NCBI RefSeq assembly: GCF_009687885.1
Contig: NZ_BLAF01000028.1
Location: forward strand, 9,711-73,710
Reading direction: 5' to 3'
Source of the DNA: Acrocarpospora pleiomorpha
Lineage (GTDB): Bacteria > Actinomycetota > Actinomycetes > Streptosporangiales > Streptosporangiaceae
DNA: 64,000 bases
Below are positions 16,973 through 26,169 of this stretch, piece after piece. The position numbers and the translations under genes are program-made. How positions within the stretch are numbered: the first letter of the stretch is position 1; every line of letters starts with the position of its first letter. The notes under the pieces were generated by a model. The model saw only the letters and a list, made by a program, of their open reading frames with translations. It was not told where the DNA came from and did not search any database.

Positions 16973-18190
16973 TCAGCTGAGGCGCTCCAGGATCATGGCC
17001 ATGCCCTGCCCGCCGCCCACGCACATGGTCTCCAGGCCGATCGCCTTGTCGTGGAACTGCAGGCTGTTGATCAGCGTCGAGGTGATCCGCGCCCCGGTCA
17101 TCCCGAACGGATGCCCCACCGCGATCGCGCCGCCGTTCACGTTCAGCCGGTCCAGGTCGATCCCGAGCTCCTGGTAGGACGGGATGACCTGGGCCGCGAA
17201 CGCCTCGTTGATCTCGACCAGGTCGACGTCCCCGATGGCCATCCCGGCCCGCGCCAGCGCCCGCCGGGAAGCCTCCACCGGCCCAAGACCCATGATCTCC
17301 GGCGACAGACCGGTCACCCCGGTCGAAACCACCCGGGCCAGCGGCGTGATGCCCAGCTCCGCGGCCTTGGTGTCGCTCATCACGACCACGGCCGCCGCGC
17401 CGTCGTTGAGCGGGCAGCAGTTGCCCGCGGTGACCGTGCCGTCCGGCCGGAACACCGGCTTCAGCTGGGACACCGCCTCATACGTGGTGCCCGCACGCGG
17501 CCCGTCGTCCTTGCTGACCACGGTCCCGTCGGGCAGCGTCGCCGGGGTGATGTCCCGCTCCCAGAACCCGTTGGCCAGCGCCTTCTCGGCCAGATTCTGG
17601 GACCGCACCCCGAATTCGTCCTGTTCCTTGCGGGACACCGACCGGAGCGAGGCCACGTTCTCCGCGGTCTGCCCCATCGCGATGTAGACATCGGGCAGCA
17701 GCCCGTCCTCCCGCGGATCGTGCCACACCCCGGCCCCACCCGCGGCGGCCGCGTCGGTACGGCCCTTCGCATCCAGGAACACGCTGTTCATGGCGTCCGG
17801 CAGGTCGGCCGCCCCATTGCCGTACCGGGACACACACTCGACCCCGGCCGACACGAAGATGTCGCCCTCTCCGGCTTTGATCGCGTGGAAGGCCATCCGC
17901 GTGGTCTGCAACGACGACGAGCAGTAGCGCTGGACGGTCGTCCCCGCCACGCCGTCCAGCCCGAGCTGCACCGCGACCACCCGTGCGATGTTGAACCCCT
18001 GCTCCCCGGCCGGCTGGCCGCAGCCCACCATGATGTCGTCGATCGTGGCCGGATCAAGTTGCGGGACCTTCGCCAGCGCGGCGCCGATCATCTGTACGGT
18101 CAGGTCGTCCGGACGGATGTCCTTGAGCGACCCCTTGAAGGCGCGGCCGATCGGCGAGCGCGCGGTCGCGACGATGACTGCCTCGGGCAT
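16973..18190 (-). CDS. Acetyl-CoA acetyltransferase / 3-ketoacyl-CoA thiolase
   Basis: Thiolase, 405 aa: condenses acetyl-CoA or cleaves 3-ketoacyl-CoA in fatty-acid oxidation. The nucleophilic Cys lies in VQRYCSSSLQT (about residue 90), with GGAIAVGHPFGMTGAR (His) and the C-terminal CVGGGQGMAMI (second catalytic Cys). ATG 18190 has GGAGAG upstream. It stands alone without FadB, so direction and chain length cannot be fixed; annotation as FadA/AtoB type is family-level only. Confidence 0.92.
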   Translation of the reverse strand: MPEAVIVATARSPIGRAFKGSLKDIRPDDLTVQMIGAALAKVPQLDPATIDDIMVGCGQPAGEQGFNIARVVAVQLGLDGVAGTTVQRYCSSSLQTTRMAFHAIKAGEGDIFVSAGVECVSRYGNGAADLPDAMNSVFLDAKGRTDAAAAGGAGVWHDPREDGLLPDVYIAMGQTAENVASLRSVSRKEQDEFGVRSQNLAEKALANGFWERDITPATLPDGTVVSKDDGPRAGTTYEAVSQLKPVFRPDGTVTAGNCCPLNDGAAAVVVMSDTKAAELGITPLARVVSTGVTGLSPEIMGLGPVEASRRALARAGMAIGDVDLVEINEAFAAQVIPSYQELGIDLDRLNVNGGAIAVGHPFGMTGARITSTLINSLQFHDKAIGLETMCVGGGQGMAMILERLS

Positions 18191-18280
18191 GTGGCTCTCC
18201 TGGGGTTGTGCGGCTGGGCTCCTCTCGGAGGTTACCGCGCAGTACTAAGGAAGCCACACCCGGCCCAGAACTTTGTACGG

Positions 18281-19630
18281 TCACCCGTACATGCCCGGAG
18301 CCGTCGCCGCCTCGTCCTTGATCGCGTGCAGCGCGCCCTTCTCGTCCCGCCACAGCCGCCACCCGCCCTGGCTCCCGGTGAACCACGACGGCGGCGCGTC
18401 GGCGCCCGCCACCCGCTTGCCGGTCGCCAGATCGAATTCGCACAGCGCCGCGATCGAGTAGAACCCGGGCGTGACGTTCCCGGCCAGCTTCAACGGCTGC
18501 GGATCGGTGACGCAGAACGACCACGCCTTGAGACCCTTCACCTCGGCCTTCTGGCCGCTCGCCAGGTCGTACGCCGCGCTCGGGGTGTTGTGCTGGAGGA
18601 AGCCCAGCTTGTCCATCCTCGGGGGAAACGCCAGCCACCACCCGGACCCGGGCACCTGGGTCGCGGTGATCTGCCCGAGCACCCGCCCGCTCTCCCCGTC
18701 CAACCGGGCGAACCCGCCATACTGCCCTTGCTGGTCGACCGGCCGCACCACCGGCGCGTACGCCGGATTGCCGCTCGGATACACCCGCACCACGGACGGC
18801 CGCATCCAGTCCACCATCCCGTCGGACAGCCGCACCGAGAACAGCCCGAACGTGGACGTCTTCTTGCTCCGCTGATTCGTATAGGGCGCGACGTACCCCA
18901 CCAGCTTGTCCCCGGTGGCCCCGAACGCCCACCCACCGGACAGATCGATGCCCTCACCCAGCGCCTGCTCGATCGGCAGCTGCCACTGCGCCTTGCCGCT
19001 CTTCAGCTCGTAGGCCTCCAGCACCGGATTGGCCGCCAGCCGCAGCACCACGACCCGGTTCTGATCCGACCACTCGACCTCGGCGATCCCGGGCAGCCGC
19101 CACAGCATCTTCCCGGTCTGCGGATCCAGCACCACCATCCGCGCCTGCGCCAGCGCCGTGTGCTCCGACAGGCACAGGTAGGGCCCGCACCGCTGCGGCC
19201 CGAACGTCGAGTGGACCGGCCGGCTCCACTTCTGCTGCCCGGTCTTCGCGTCCCGCACCGACAGCGTCGCGTTCCATTTGCCCGGTTTGGTGGGATCGAC
19301 GGCCGCCACCACGGCGCGACCCGGGCCGGTCTCCACGGTCGCGGGCGTCTGCACCCCCATCCCGGGCAGCCGCCCCGCCATCGTGGCCGGATAGGCCCAC
19401 AACTTCTTGCCGCTGGCCAGATCGAGCGCCACCGTCTCCAGCGTTCCGTCCGGGCGCATCGAGGTGGTCGCCGCCACCCCCGCCCCGGTCGACACCCGGC
19501 TGACCACGTTCACCTGGGTGTTCTGCCAGGCCGGGAAGGCGGAGGCCGCGTCGCTGCCGGAGCACGCCACTAGTGCTCCGTTGGCCAGCAGCGCGAGCGC
19601 GAGGGCAGTGGGGGCAGTGGGCCGGGTCAT
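18281..19630 (-). CDS. Lipoprotein with PQQ-like beta-propeller
   Basis: Exported lipoprotein, 449 aa. Lipobox LVACSGS after a short hydrophobic signal. The rest is a chain of beta-propeller blades with repeated W/G/L patterns such as DLASGKKLWAYP, DAKTGQQKWSRP, DPQTGKMLWRLP and ELKSGKAQWQLP, like PQQ-repeat (BamB/YncE-like) scaffolds. GGAGGAG before ATG 19630 sets the start. Function unknown; it is 47 bp downstream of the SGNH hydrolase on the same strand and may be cotranscribed with it. Confidence 0.85.
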   Translation of the reverse strand: MTRPTAPTALALALLANGALVACSGSDAASAFPAWQNTQVNVVSRVSTGAGVAATTSMRPDGTLETVALDLASGKKLWAYPATMAGRLPGMGVQTPATVETGPGRAVVAAVDPTKPGKWNATLSVRDAKTGQQKWSRPVHSTFGPQRCGPYLCLSEHTALAQARMVVLDPQTGKMLWRLPGIAEVEWSDQNRVVVLRLAANPVLEAYELKSGKAQWQLPIEQALGEGIDLSGGWAFGATGDKLVGYVAPYTNQRSKKTSTFGLFSVRLSDGMVDWMRPSVVRVYPSGNPAYAPVVRPVDQQGQYGGFARLDGESGRVLGQITATQVPGSGWWLAFPPRMDKLGFLQHNTPSAAYDLASGQKAEVKGLKAWSFCVTDPQPLKLAGNVTPGFYSIAALCEFDLATGKRVAGADAPPSWFTGSQGGWRLWRDEKGALHAIKDEAATAPGMYG

Positions 19631-19677
19631 TTCACTCCTCCAGGGGGTGACGGCCCGGACGCGGGGAGTGACCGGAC

Positions 19678-20673
19678 CTAGGTGCTGCCGGGCATCGGCC
19701 CGTGCCTCCGGCGGAGCAGGATCGCCCACCGTCCGTGGGGACCGACCGCTCGGCCGGCGACGCGGGTCGCCGTGACCTCGGTGCCGGGTTCCTCCACGGC
19801 CATCGCCGCCAGAAGGTATTGCGAGCCTTCGACGCGCTCGGGTTCCGGTTCTGGCCACAACCCCAACGCGGCGCATACAGACGGTAGCACCGTGTAAGCG
19901 GCCTGTAGGTAGCCTCGGTCAGATGGATGGAATCGATCGGGTCCGAACATTTCTGCCGGGTATGTCATGAATTCCGGTCCGAGCAGGTCGGCGAAGGCCA
20001 CCGTGCGCCCGCCCGCCTCGACCACGGCCACGGTTTGCGCGGCCGCGAGCTGCCGGCTCCACCGCCGGGTCACCCACCGCAATGGCTGCGCGATCGGCCG
20101 CACCGTCCCCAGATCCGGACATGTCCCGACAACGACCTCGCATCCCTCATCTTTTAGCCGCCGCACCGCTTTCTGCAGATGGCGTACGGCCTGAGCCGGT
20201 GGCGTCTGCGTGGTCACGTCATTGGCCCCGACGAAGATCACCGCAACCTCCGGGTGAGCCTGGAGCGCCCGGTCGACCTGCACGGCCAGGTCGGCGGAGG
20301 CGGCGCCGGACTGCCCGGCCACGGTCAGCTGGACCGGGCGTTCCGCCACGGCGGCCAGGCCGTTGGCGATGCTCACGCCCGGGGTGTGGGCCGGGATGGT
20401 CGTGCCCAGGCCGACCGAGGTGGAGTCGCCCAGCATCGCCATCCGGATAGGCTGGCCAGGGAAGTCGGCGCCGTACAGGCCGTCGGACGGCGGGCCGTCC
20501 AGGCCGTGGGGCTGGCCGACGATCCGGCGGGCCAGCAGGGCTTCGGCGAAAAGCAGGCCGTAGGCGGCGGCGCCCAGCGCGGTAAGGCCACCACCGCCGA
20601 CCACGGCCGCGGTGGCGATGCGGCGCGCGGCTCTGACCGCTCCCGGAGTCCAGATCACACCAGCCTCCCCCAT
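19678..20673 (-). CDS. SGNH/GDSL-family hydrolase
   Basis: Serine esterase-like hydrolase, 331 aa, with one membrane-spanning or signal helix at about residues 18-42. Block I MLGDSTSVG (Ser), block III VGANDV and block V DRFHPSDRGY (Asp and His) complete the active site. A 55-residue C-terminal extension follows the domain. Substrate unknown; lipid or cell-wall ester hydrolysis would fit the membrane anchor. Confidence 0.87.
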   Translation of the reverse strand: MGEAGVIWTPGAVRAARRIATAAVVGGGGLTALGAAAYGLLFAEALLARRIVGQPHGLDGPPSDGLYGADFPGQPIRMAMLGDSTSVGLGTTIPAHTPGVSIANGLAAVAERPVQLTVAGQSGAASADLAVQVDRALQAHPEVAVIFVGANDVTTQTPPAQAVRHLQKAVRRLKDEGCEVVVGTCPDLGTVRPIAQPLRWVTRRWSRQLAAAQTVAVVEAGGRTVAFADLLGPEFMTYPAEMFGPDRFHPSDRGYLQAAYTVLPSVCAALGLWPEPEPERVEGSQYLLAAMAVEEPGTEVTATRVAGRAVGPHGRWAILLRRRHGPMPGST

Positions 20674-20786
20674 ATACGGTGTGAGACAGAAACTAGCCGA
20701 GTCCTGGCCACCCCCTCGGGACCCCGGCTACCGGCAGGCTGACAAAGCTTCGGCAAAAGGCTCCAGTACAAAAGGTGGTTCTCGCG

Positions 20787-22157
20787 GTGCGCGTACACGA
20801 TTCGCTGATCGAGCTGATGGGCAATACCCCGCTCGTACGGCTGCGCAAGGTTGCGGCGGGCGCTCCCGCCCAGGTTCTGGCCAAGGTGGAGTATTTCAAC
20901 CCCGGTGGCTCGGTGAAGGACCGCATCGCGGTGCGGATGGTGGAGGCGGCCGAGAAGAGCGGCGCGCTCGTTCCCGGCGGCACGATTGTCGAGCCTACCT
21001 CGGGGAACACCGGGGTCGGGCTGGCCATCGTGGCGCAGGAGCGTGGCTACAAGTGCCTGTTCGTCTGCCCGGACAAGGTGGCTCAGGACAAGATCGCGGT
21101 CCTCCGGGCGTACGGGGCGGAGGTCGTGGTGTGCCCGACGGCGGTGTCGCCCGATCACCCGGATTCGTACTATTCGGTGTCGGATCGGCTGGCGCGGGAT
21201 GTGCCGAACGCGTGGAAGCCGGATCAGTACTCGAATCCGGAGAATCCGGCCAGCCACTACCATTCGACCGGGCCTGAGCTGTGGGAGCAGACCGACGGGC
21301 GGATCACGCATTTCGTCGCGGGCATCGGGACCGGCGGGACGATCAGCGGGACCGGGCGGTTCCTCAAGGAGGTGTCCGGCGGGCGGGTTAAGGTGATCGG
21401 GGCCGATCCGGAAGGGTCGGTCTATTCGGGGGGAACCGGGCGGCCTTACCTGGTGGAAGGCGTCGGGGAGGACATCTGGCCGGCCACCTACGACACCACC
21501 ATCTGCGACGAGATCATCGCCGTCTCGGACAAGGACTCGTTCGGCATGACCCGGCGGCTGGCCCGCGAGGAGGCCCTGCTGGTGGGCGGGTCGTGCGGGA
21601 TGGCCGTGGTGGCCGCACTGCGGGTGGCCGAGCGGGCCGGGCCCGACGACATCGTGGTGGTGCTGCTGCCGGACAGCGGCCGCGGCTACCTGTCCAAGAT
21701 CTTCAACGACGAGTGGATGGCCGACTACGGCTTCCTGTCCACCGCCGACGACGAGGGCATGGTCCGCGACGTCCTCAGCCGCAAAACCGGCGTCCTCCCC
21801 GAATTCGTCCACGTGCACCCGCACGAATCGGTCGGTACGGCTATCGCGATCATGCGCGAGTACAGCGTCTCGCAGCTCCCCGTCATGAAGGAGGAACCCC
21901 CGGTCATGGCCGCCGAAGTGGTCGGCTCCATCGTCGAACGCGACCTCCTGGACGGCCTCTACCGCGGCAAAGTCCGCGCCGAGGACCCCCTGGGCGACCA
22001 CATGTCCGCCCCCCTCCCCATGATCGGCTCCGGCGAACCAGTAGCCCGCGCAGTAGACGCCCTAGAAAAAGCCGACGCCGCCGTAGTCCTAGACGACGGC
22101 AAACCCATCGGCCTCCTCACCCGCCAAGACCTCCTAACCTTCCTCGCGTCCCACTGA
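20787..22157 (+). CDS. cbs: Cystathionine beta-synthase
   Basis: PLP enzyme joining homocysteine and serine to cystathionine, the first step of reverse transsulfuration. 456 aa. PLP lysine in GGSVKDRIAVRM, pocket EPTSGNTGVGLA, phosphate loop GIGTGGTISGTGR. Two C-terminal CBS motifs (about residues 335-455) form a Bateman domain, regulatory in other CBS enzymes. GTG 20787 is chosen because AGGTGG lies 8 bp upstream and the protein then begins at the conserved VHDSLIELMGNTPLV. metB is 1.5 kb downstream. Confidence 0.94.
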   Translation: MRVHDSLIELMGNTPLVRLRKVAAGAPAQVLAKVEYFNPGGSVKDRIAVRMVEAAEKSGALVPGGTIVEPTSGNTGVGLAIVAQERGYKCLFVCPDKVAQDKIAVLRAYGAEVVVCPTAVSPDHPDSYYSVSDRLARDVPNAWKPDQYSNPENPASHYHSTGPELWEQTDGRITHFVAGIGTGGTISGTGRFLKEVSGGRVKVIGADPEGSVYSGGTGRPYLVEGVGEDIWPATYDTTICDEIIAVSDKDSFGMTRRLAREEALLVGGSCGMAVVAALRVAERAGPDDIVVVLLPDSGRGYLSKIFNDEWMADYGFLSTADDEGMVRDVLSRKTGVLPEFVHVHPHESVGTAIAIMREYSVSQLPVMKEEPPVMAAEVVGSIVERDLLDGLYRGKVRAEDPLGDHMSAPLPMIGSGEPVARAVDALEKADAAVVLDDGKPIGLLTRQDLLTFLASH

Positions 22158-22178
22158 GACCAAAAACACCTGGCGGAG

Positions 22179-22262
22179 TGCCGCTCTTGGCGCCGGGTCG
22201 GCGAGAAGCGTCCACCGGCGTGAACGGCGCCGGATAACGGCGAGCGACCCGGCGAACTGGTC
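22179..22262 (+). repeat. Dispersed imperfect palindromic element, copy A
   Basis: Lies between the convergent cbs and histidine-kinase genes. It shares with copies B and C the strings TTGGCGCC..CGG.GAGAA and CGGCGCCGGATAACGG.GAG. It has an internal inverted repeat CGCCGGGTCG (22191-22200) / CGACCCGGCG (22245-22254). May act as a bidirectional terminator. Confidence 0.6.
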
Positions 22263-22264
22263 GC

Positions 22265-23425
22265 TCACTTTCCTCGTGACGCGCTGACGGCTGGGAACTC
22301 GGCGACGACTTCCCAGCCGTTCTCCCTAGTAGGACCGGCGGTCAACTGGCCGCCCAGGGCCTGGACGCGTTCGACCATGCCGACCAGGCCGAACCCTCCC
22401 CCCAGCCGGGTCAGCCGCGGGTCGCCGGGGGAGCCCACGTTTCGCACCCGGAGCCGTACCAGATCGGGGGGCGCGCTCAGGGCGGCCTCCACCCAGGCCG
22501 CGCCGGGGGCGTGGCGGCGGACGTTGGTGAGTGACTCCTGGAGCACGCGATGCAGCGTCGTCATCACCTCCGGCGGGAGCGCCAGGTCGGTGACCCCGTG
22601 GCCGATGTCGAAGCTCGCCCGCGGGCCCTGAGCGGCGAACCGCTCCACCAGGATCCGCAGGTCGGCGAGATCGACCCCCGCACTGCGCGAGGCCTGCTCG
22701 TCGGCGCGTAACACCCCGACCAGGCGGCGCATCGAGGTCAGCGCCTCACCCCCGGCGGTCGCGATGGCGTCCAGAGCGGGCAGCACCGTCTCCGGCCGCT
22801 GCTCGCCGACGGCCCTGGCCGCCTGCGCCTGGACCACGATGCCGGTGATGTGATGGGCCACCAGATCGTGCAGCTCACGGGCCAGATCCAGCCGCTCGGA
22901 CCGGCGCACCGCCTCCACGGCCGCCTCCCGCCGATGCTGCTGCAGCCGCAGATAGGCCCCGGTCACCGCGCCGACCGCCCAGCCGACAAAGAACAGGACC
23001 TCGAACACACCCCCCGGCATGCCGCCGCCCACCCGCAGTCCGGCCGACAGCTGCAGCGTGATCAGGGCCGCGCCGGCGAGCACGACGGCACCTCTCAGCG
23101 GCCGCACCCACCGCAACACGCTGATCGTGAGCACCATCAACGCCCCGGCCTCTGCCATGCCCGGCACCGGAAGATCGTCCATCGCCGCGGCGGCGAGGGT
23201 GAGCACCAGCGACACCACGACCAGCGTCACCATCGAGCCCACCCGGAACCGGCTGCGCGCCAGCACGGCCACCAGCCCCGTCAGACCACCCACCGGAATC
23301 AGAAAGGCCGACGCTTGCCCCTGCGACACCGACAACGCGGTTTCGAGCAGCAGAATCATCCCCAGCAGCCCCAGCAGGGCGAACTCGCTGAGCCGCTGGA
23401 TCCAGTTGACGAAACCTTCACCCAC
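22265..23425 (-). CDS. Membrane sensor histidine kinase, NarL/DesK type
   Basis: Two-component kinase, 386 aa. Five or six membrane helices in residues 1-160 without a large sensor loop, dimerisation and phosphoacceptor helix LARELHDLVAHHITGIV (His at about residue 185), N-box QESLTNVRRHA and a C-terminal G-box GGGFGLVGM. GTG 23425 is taken as start since the upstream extension is not hydrophobic or conserved; it has no clear ribosome-binding site. No LuxR-type response regulator is adjacent, so it is an orphan in this window. Confidence 0.85.
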   Translation of the reverse strand: MGEGFVNWIQRLSEFALLGLLGMILLLETALSVSQGQASAFLIPVGGLTGLVAVLARSRFRVGSMVTLVVVSLVLTLAAAAMDDLPVPGMAEAGALMVLTISVLRWVRPLRGAVVLAGAALITLQLSAGLRVGGGMPGGVFEVLFFVGWAVGAVTGAYLRLQQHRREAAVEAVRRSERLDLARELHDLVAHHITGIVVQAQAARAVGEQRPETVLPALDAIATAGGEALTSMRRLVGVLRADEQASRSAGVDLADLRILVERFAAQGPRASFDIGHGVTDLALPPEVMTTLHRVLQESLTNVRRHAPGAAWVEAALSAPPDLVRLRVRNVGSPGDPRLTRLGGGFGLVGMVERVQALGGQLTAGPTRENGWEVVAEFPAVSASRGK

Positions 23426-23559
23426 GCTGGCCGAGCCTAGAACCCCCCACCGACAAACCGCATCGGCCGTTCGGCCGACCCCTGGACGGCCGAACCCATC
23501 CTTCGGGCGAGATGAACCCAAGCTTCGAAAGTGTTCTATCTACTGAGGAGGTGGGGGGC

Positions 23560-23688
23560 ATGACCGTCCTCGGAATCATTTTTGTGGTCATCGTGGTACT
23601 ACTCGCGCTGGCCGATCCGCTGCTCCTGTCGCGATTCGAGCGACTGGGCGACAAGGACCTGGCCGAGAAAGAGAACGTCTGGCGGTAG
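23560..23688 (+). CDS. Small single-pass membrane protein (42 aa)
   Basis: 42 aa, start ATG 23560 after GAGGAGGTGGGG. An N-terminal membrane helix (VLGIIFVVIVVLLALADPLL) is followed by a charged tail RFERLGDKDLAEKENVWR. It ends 9 bp before metB, so it is probably in the same transcript. No family recognised. Confidence 0.6.
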   Translation: MTVLGIIFVVIVVLLALADPLLLSRFERLGDKDLAEKENVWR

Positions 23689-23697
23689 CCTCACTGC

Positions 23698-24837
23698 ATG
23701 ACTGAAGGCTTTGAGACCCTGGCCATTCACGCGGGTCAGGAGGCGGACCCGCTGACCGGAGCCGTCGTTCCGCCCATTTACGCCGTATCTACCTACAAGC
23801 AGGACGGCGTGGGTGGGCTTCGTTCCGGATACGAGTACAGCCGGTCGGCCAACCCGACCCGTACCGCACTGGAAGAATGCCTGGCCGCCGTGGAGGGCGG
23901 GGCGCGGGGGCTGGCGTTCGCGTCCGGCCTGGCCGCGGAGGACACGCTGCTGCGCGCGGTCTGCCGCCCGGGCGACCATGTGATCATTCCGAACGACGCA
24001 TATGGCGGGACATTCCGCCTGTTCGCCAAGGTTCTGGAGGCCTGGGGGCTGTCCTACGACCCGGTTCCGCTCGGTGACGTGGACGCGGTCCGGGCCTCCG
24101 TCCGCCCGCAGACCAAGGTGATCTGGGTGGAGACGCCCACCAATCCGCTGCTCGGCATCGCCGACATCGCCGCGCTCGCGTCCATCGCGCACGACGCGGG
24201 GGCCATGCTCGTGGTGGACAACACCTTCGCCTCGCCGTACCTGCAGCAGCCGCTGGCGCTCGGCGCCGACGCGGTGGTGCATTCCACGACGAAGTATGTC
24301 GGGGGGCATTCGGATGTCATCGGGGGCGCGCTCGTGGCCGGGTCGGCGGAGCTGGGGGAGCGCCTGGCGTACCACCAGAACGCGATGGGCGCGGTGGCCG
24401 GGCCTTTCGACGCGTGGCTGACGCTGCGCGGGCTGAAGACGCTCGGGGTGCGGATGGATCGGCACTGCGACAACGCCGAGCGGATCGTCGATCTGCTGCT
24501 GGCGCATCGGAAGGTGACCGAGGTGCTGTATCCGGGCCTGCCCGGACATCCCGGACATGAGATCGCGGCCAAGCAGATGAAGCGTTTCGGCGGAATGATC
24601 TCGTTCCGGGTCGCCGGAGGCGAAGCCGCCGCCGTGGACGTCTGCAACCGGGCCCGGCTGTTCACGCTCGGCGAGTCCCTGGGCGGCGTCGAATCCCTGA
24701 TCGAGCACCCCGGCCGGATGACGCACGCGTCCGTGGCCGGTTCGGCCCTCGAAGTGCCCGCCGACCTGGTCCGCCTGTCGGTCGGCATCGAAACCGTCGA
24801 CGACCTGCTGGCGGACCTCTCCCAGGCGCTCGGCTAA
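23698..24837 (+). CDS. metB: Cystathionine gamma-synthase/lyase (trans-sulfuration PLP enzyme)
   Basis: Cys/Met metabolism PLP enzyme, 379 aa. PLP lysine in VHSTTKYVGGHSDVIGG (about residue 200), PLP-phosphate region ASGLAAEDTLL, and the GGMISFRV and SLGGVESLIEHP motifs near the C-terminus. Sequence alone does not separate gamma-synthase from gamma-lyase. With cbs nearby, reverse transsulfuration (lyase, to cysteine) is as likely as methionine synthesis. Its stop overlaps the convergent membrane-protein gene by 4 bp. Confidence 0.9.
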   Translation: MTEGFETLAIHAGQEADPLTGAVVPPIYAVSTYKQDGVGGLRSGYEYSRSANPTRTALEECLAAVEGGARGLAFASGLAAEDTLLRAVCRPGDHVIIPNDAYGGTFRLFAKVLEAWGLSYDPVPLGDVDAVRASVRPQTKVIWVETPTNPLLGIADIAALASIAHDAGAMLVVDNTFASPYLQQPLALGADAVVHSTTKYVGGHSDVIGGALVAGSAELGERLAYHQNAMGAVAGPFDAWLTLRGLKTLGVRMDRHCDNAERIVDLLLAHRKVTEVLYPGLPGHPGHEIAAKQMKRFGGMISFRVAGGEAAAVDVCNRARLFTLGESLGGVESLIEHPGRMTHASVAGSALEVPADLVRLSVGIETVDDLLADLSQALG

Positions 24838-25262
24838 CTCCCGAAGACCATCAGCACCAGGATCACCAGCCAGATCAGCGAGGTCACCCCGCCCAGCGCG
24901 GCGATCCGCCCGACCTGAACCTTCGCGTCGTCCTCCGGGTTGTCGTTCTCCAGTGCCCGGAGGGCCTTGTTCAGATCCCGGTCGATGATGACCAGCAGCA
25001 CCACGGCCACGATGAACAAGGTCATCGACACCGTCAGGTACACCTTCGCCAGGTCGGACCGGCCGAGCAGGATCCCGAACAGGAAGACCCCGAGCGTCAG
25101 GAACCCGAACAGCCGCCCGGCCCGCCTCAGGAAGCGCAGGACGTTGAGGTCACGCGCCCGGATGTACCGCGGCACATAACTCGTGACGGCGGTGAGCGGA
25201 CCGATCGCGAAGATCGCGAACCCGATGTGCAGCCACAGCAGTAGCTTGTCGAGGAACGACAT
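24834..25262 (-). CDS. DUF2269-like integral membrane protein
   Basis: 142 aa with four predicted membrane helices (about residues 7-28, 49-66, 73-95, 117-139) and a short charged loop DLNKALRALENDNPEDDAK. It resembles DUF2269-type membrane proteins; the assignment is tentative. Function unknown. Confidence 0.65.
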   Translation of the reverse strand: MSFLDKLLLWLHIGFAIFAIGPLTAVTSYVPRYIRARDLNVLRFLRRAGRLFGFLTLGVFLFGILLGRSDLAKVYLTVSMTLFIVAVVLLVIIDRDLNKALRALENDNPEDDAKVQVGRIAALGGVTSLIWLVILVLMVFGS

Positions 25263-25345
25263 ACTCTGAGGCTATCGCTTCAGTGATCAGACCGGCAGTG
25301 CGATTCCGTACGGCTCCCGCAAGACATACGGAATCACGCCGATGC

Positions 25346-25594
25346 TCAAACCCGCAGTTCGCGGTCCAACTCCAGACAGGTCGGGCACGCGTGCTCCGGA
25401 TGGATGACGCAGGCCGTGTGATCGACGCTGAGCCCGAGGACGCGCCGGGTCCCCGACGACAGCGCGCTCCGCGGGCTGAGGGTCAGCGACCGCCGCCGGT
25501 CCTCGCGCCGGATACTGTGCACGAGGAGCATGAACGCGCTGAGCGCGACCAGCCCCGCGGTGAGACTGAAGAGAACGATTACGGTGTACAACAC
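25346..25594 (-). CDS. Small membrane protein with CPxC cysteine motif (82 aa)
   Basis: 82 aa from GTG 25594, preceded by GGGGAG 8 bp upstream. One membrane helix (TVIVLFSLTAGLVALSAFML), a basic linker, and a C-terminal HTACVIHPEHACPTC knuckle that could bind zinc. Its neighbour at 25757-25930 has the same layout, so the two look like members of one unnamed family. No function known. Confidence 0.6.
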   Translation of the reverse strand: MLYTVIVLFSLTAGLVALSAFMLLVHSIRREDRRRSLTLSPRSALSSGTRRVLGLSVDHTACVIHPEHACPTCLELDRELRV

Positions 25595-25756
25595 GTGCGG
25601 CTCCCCATCTGATGTTGGGTTTTGTGTCGCCGCTGACTCCCCGATCGCCAGGCATGACACGCTGTAAACCGACCATATGAGGGCGATCCGACCCTGAGTT
25701 GTGAGGGTTCCGACAGGTTTGGCTATGCCGGACGGATGGTCGTCCTGCCCTCGTGG

Positions 25757-25930
25757 TTAGCTCCGGTTGTGGCTGTAGCGGCGCGCGCAGATCGGGCACG
25801 GCGGCACCCGGTAGTCACAGGTGTGGTGCGTCCGCGCCCGGTCGGTCAGCACGATGTTGACCGCCAGCGTGACAAAGGCGAGGGCGATGCCGGCGCCGAT
25901 GACCAGCGACGCGATGAGGATGATTTCCAC
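25757..25930 (-). CDS. Small membrane protein with CPxC cysteine motif (57 aa)
   Basis: 57 aa from GTG 25930 (AAGGA 7 bp upstream). One N-terminal membrane helix (IILIASLVIGAGIALAFVTL), then HHTCDYRVPPCPICARRYS, a compact HTC..CPxC motif like that of the next gene downstream. It is divergent from the GntR regulator, and the operator array lies between them, so it may be the regulator's target. Confidence 0.6.
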   Translation of the reverse strand: MEIILIASLVIGAGIALAFVTLAVNIVLTDRARTHHTCDYRVPPCPICARRYSHNRS

Positions 25931-26026
25931 GGCGGATCCTTTTCTTCGGTGGCCTCTATATCAGCATTCTCGAGGCCTGTGAAGGAAGGGTTGGAATATA
26001 AACTCAGCCCTGTTGGCCATCGTTAA

Positions 26027-26133
26027 ACTCATGACCGGACTCATGCCATTGAGCTACTCATTGGAATGAGTCTGATGTTTTTAGGCGACCGGCTCGTCTC
26101 ACTCATTGGCATGAGCGGCTTGTACCAATGAGT
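26027..26133. promoter_or_regulatory. Operator array ACTCATTGG...ATGAGT
   Basis: A perfect palindrome ACTCATT-GG-AATGAGT (26056-26071), a near-copy ACTCATTGGCATGAGC (26101-26116), a weaker copy ACTCATGCCATTGAGC (26039-26054), and half-sites at 26027 and 26125-26133 (CCAATGAGT). The array covers the divergent region between the small CPxC protein and the GntR gene. It is the natural binding region for that regulator. Confidence 0.65.
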
Positions 26134-26169
26134 GGTGTAGGTCTAACTTTGCCAGGGGAAGGGGTTCAC

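Noticed and set aside
17051..19573. Very long plus-strand open frame (840 codons)
   Set aside because: It is the antisense shadow of the thiolase and PQQ-lipoprotein genes; the composition is Arg/Pro/His-rich and resembles no protein.
20674..20786. Riboswitch (SAM or SAH type) upstream of cbs
   Set aside because: Some short stems can be drawn, but no consensus core of a known riboswitch class is recognisable.
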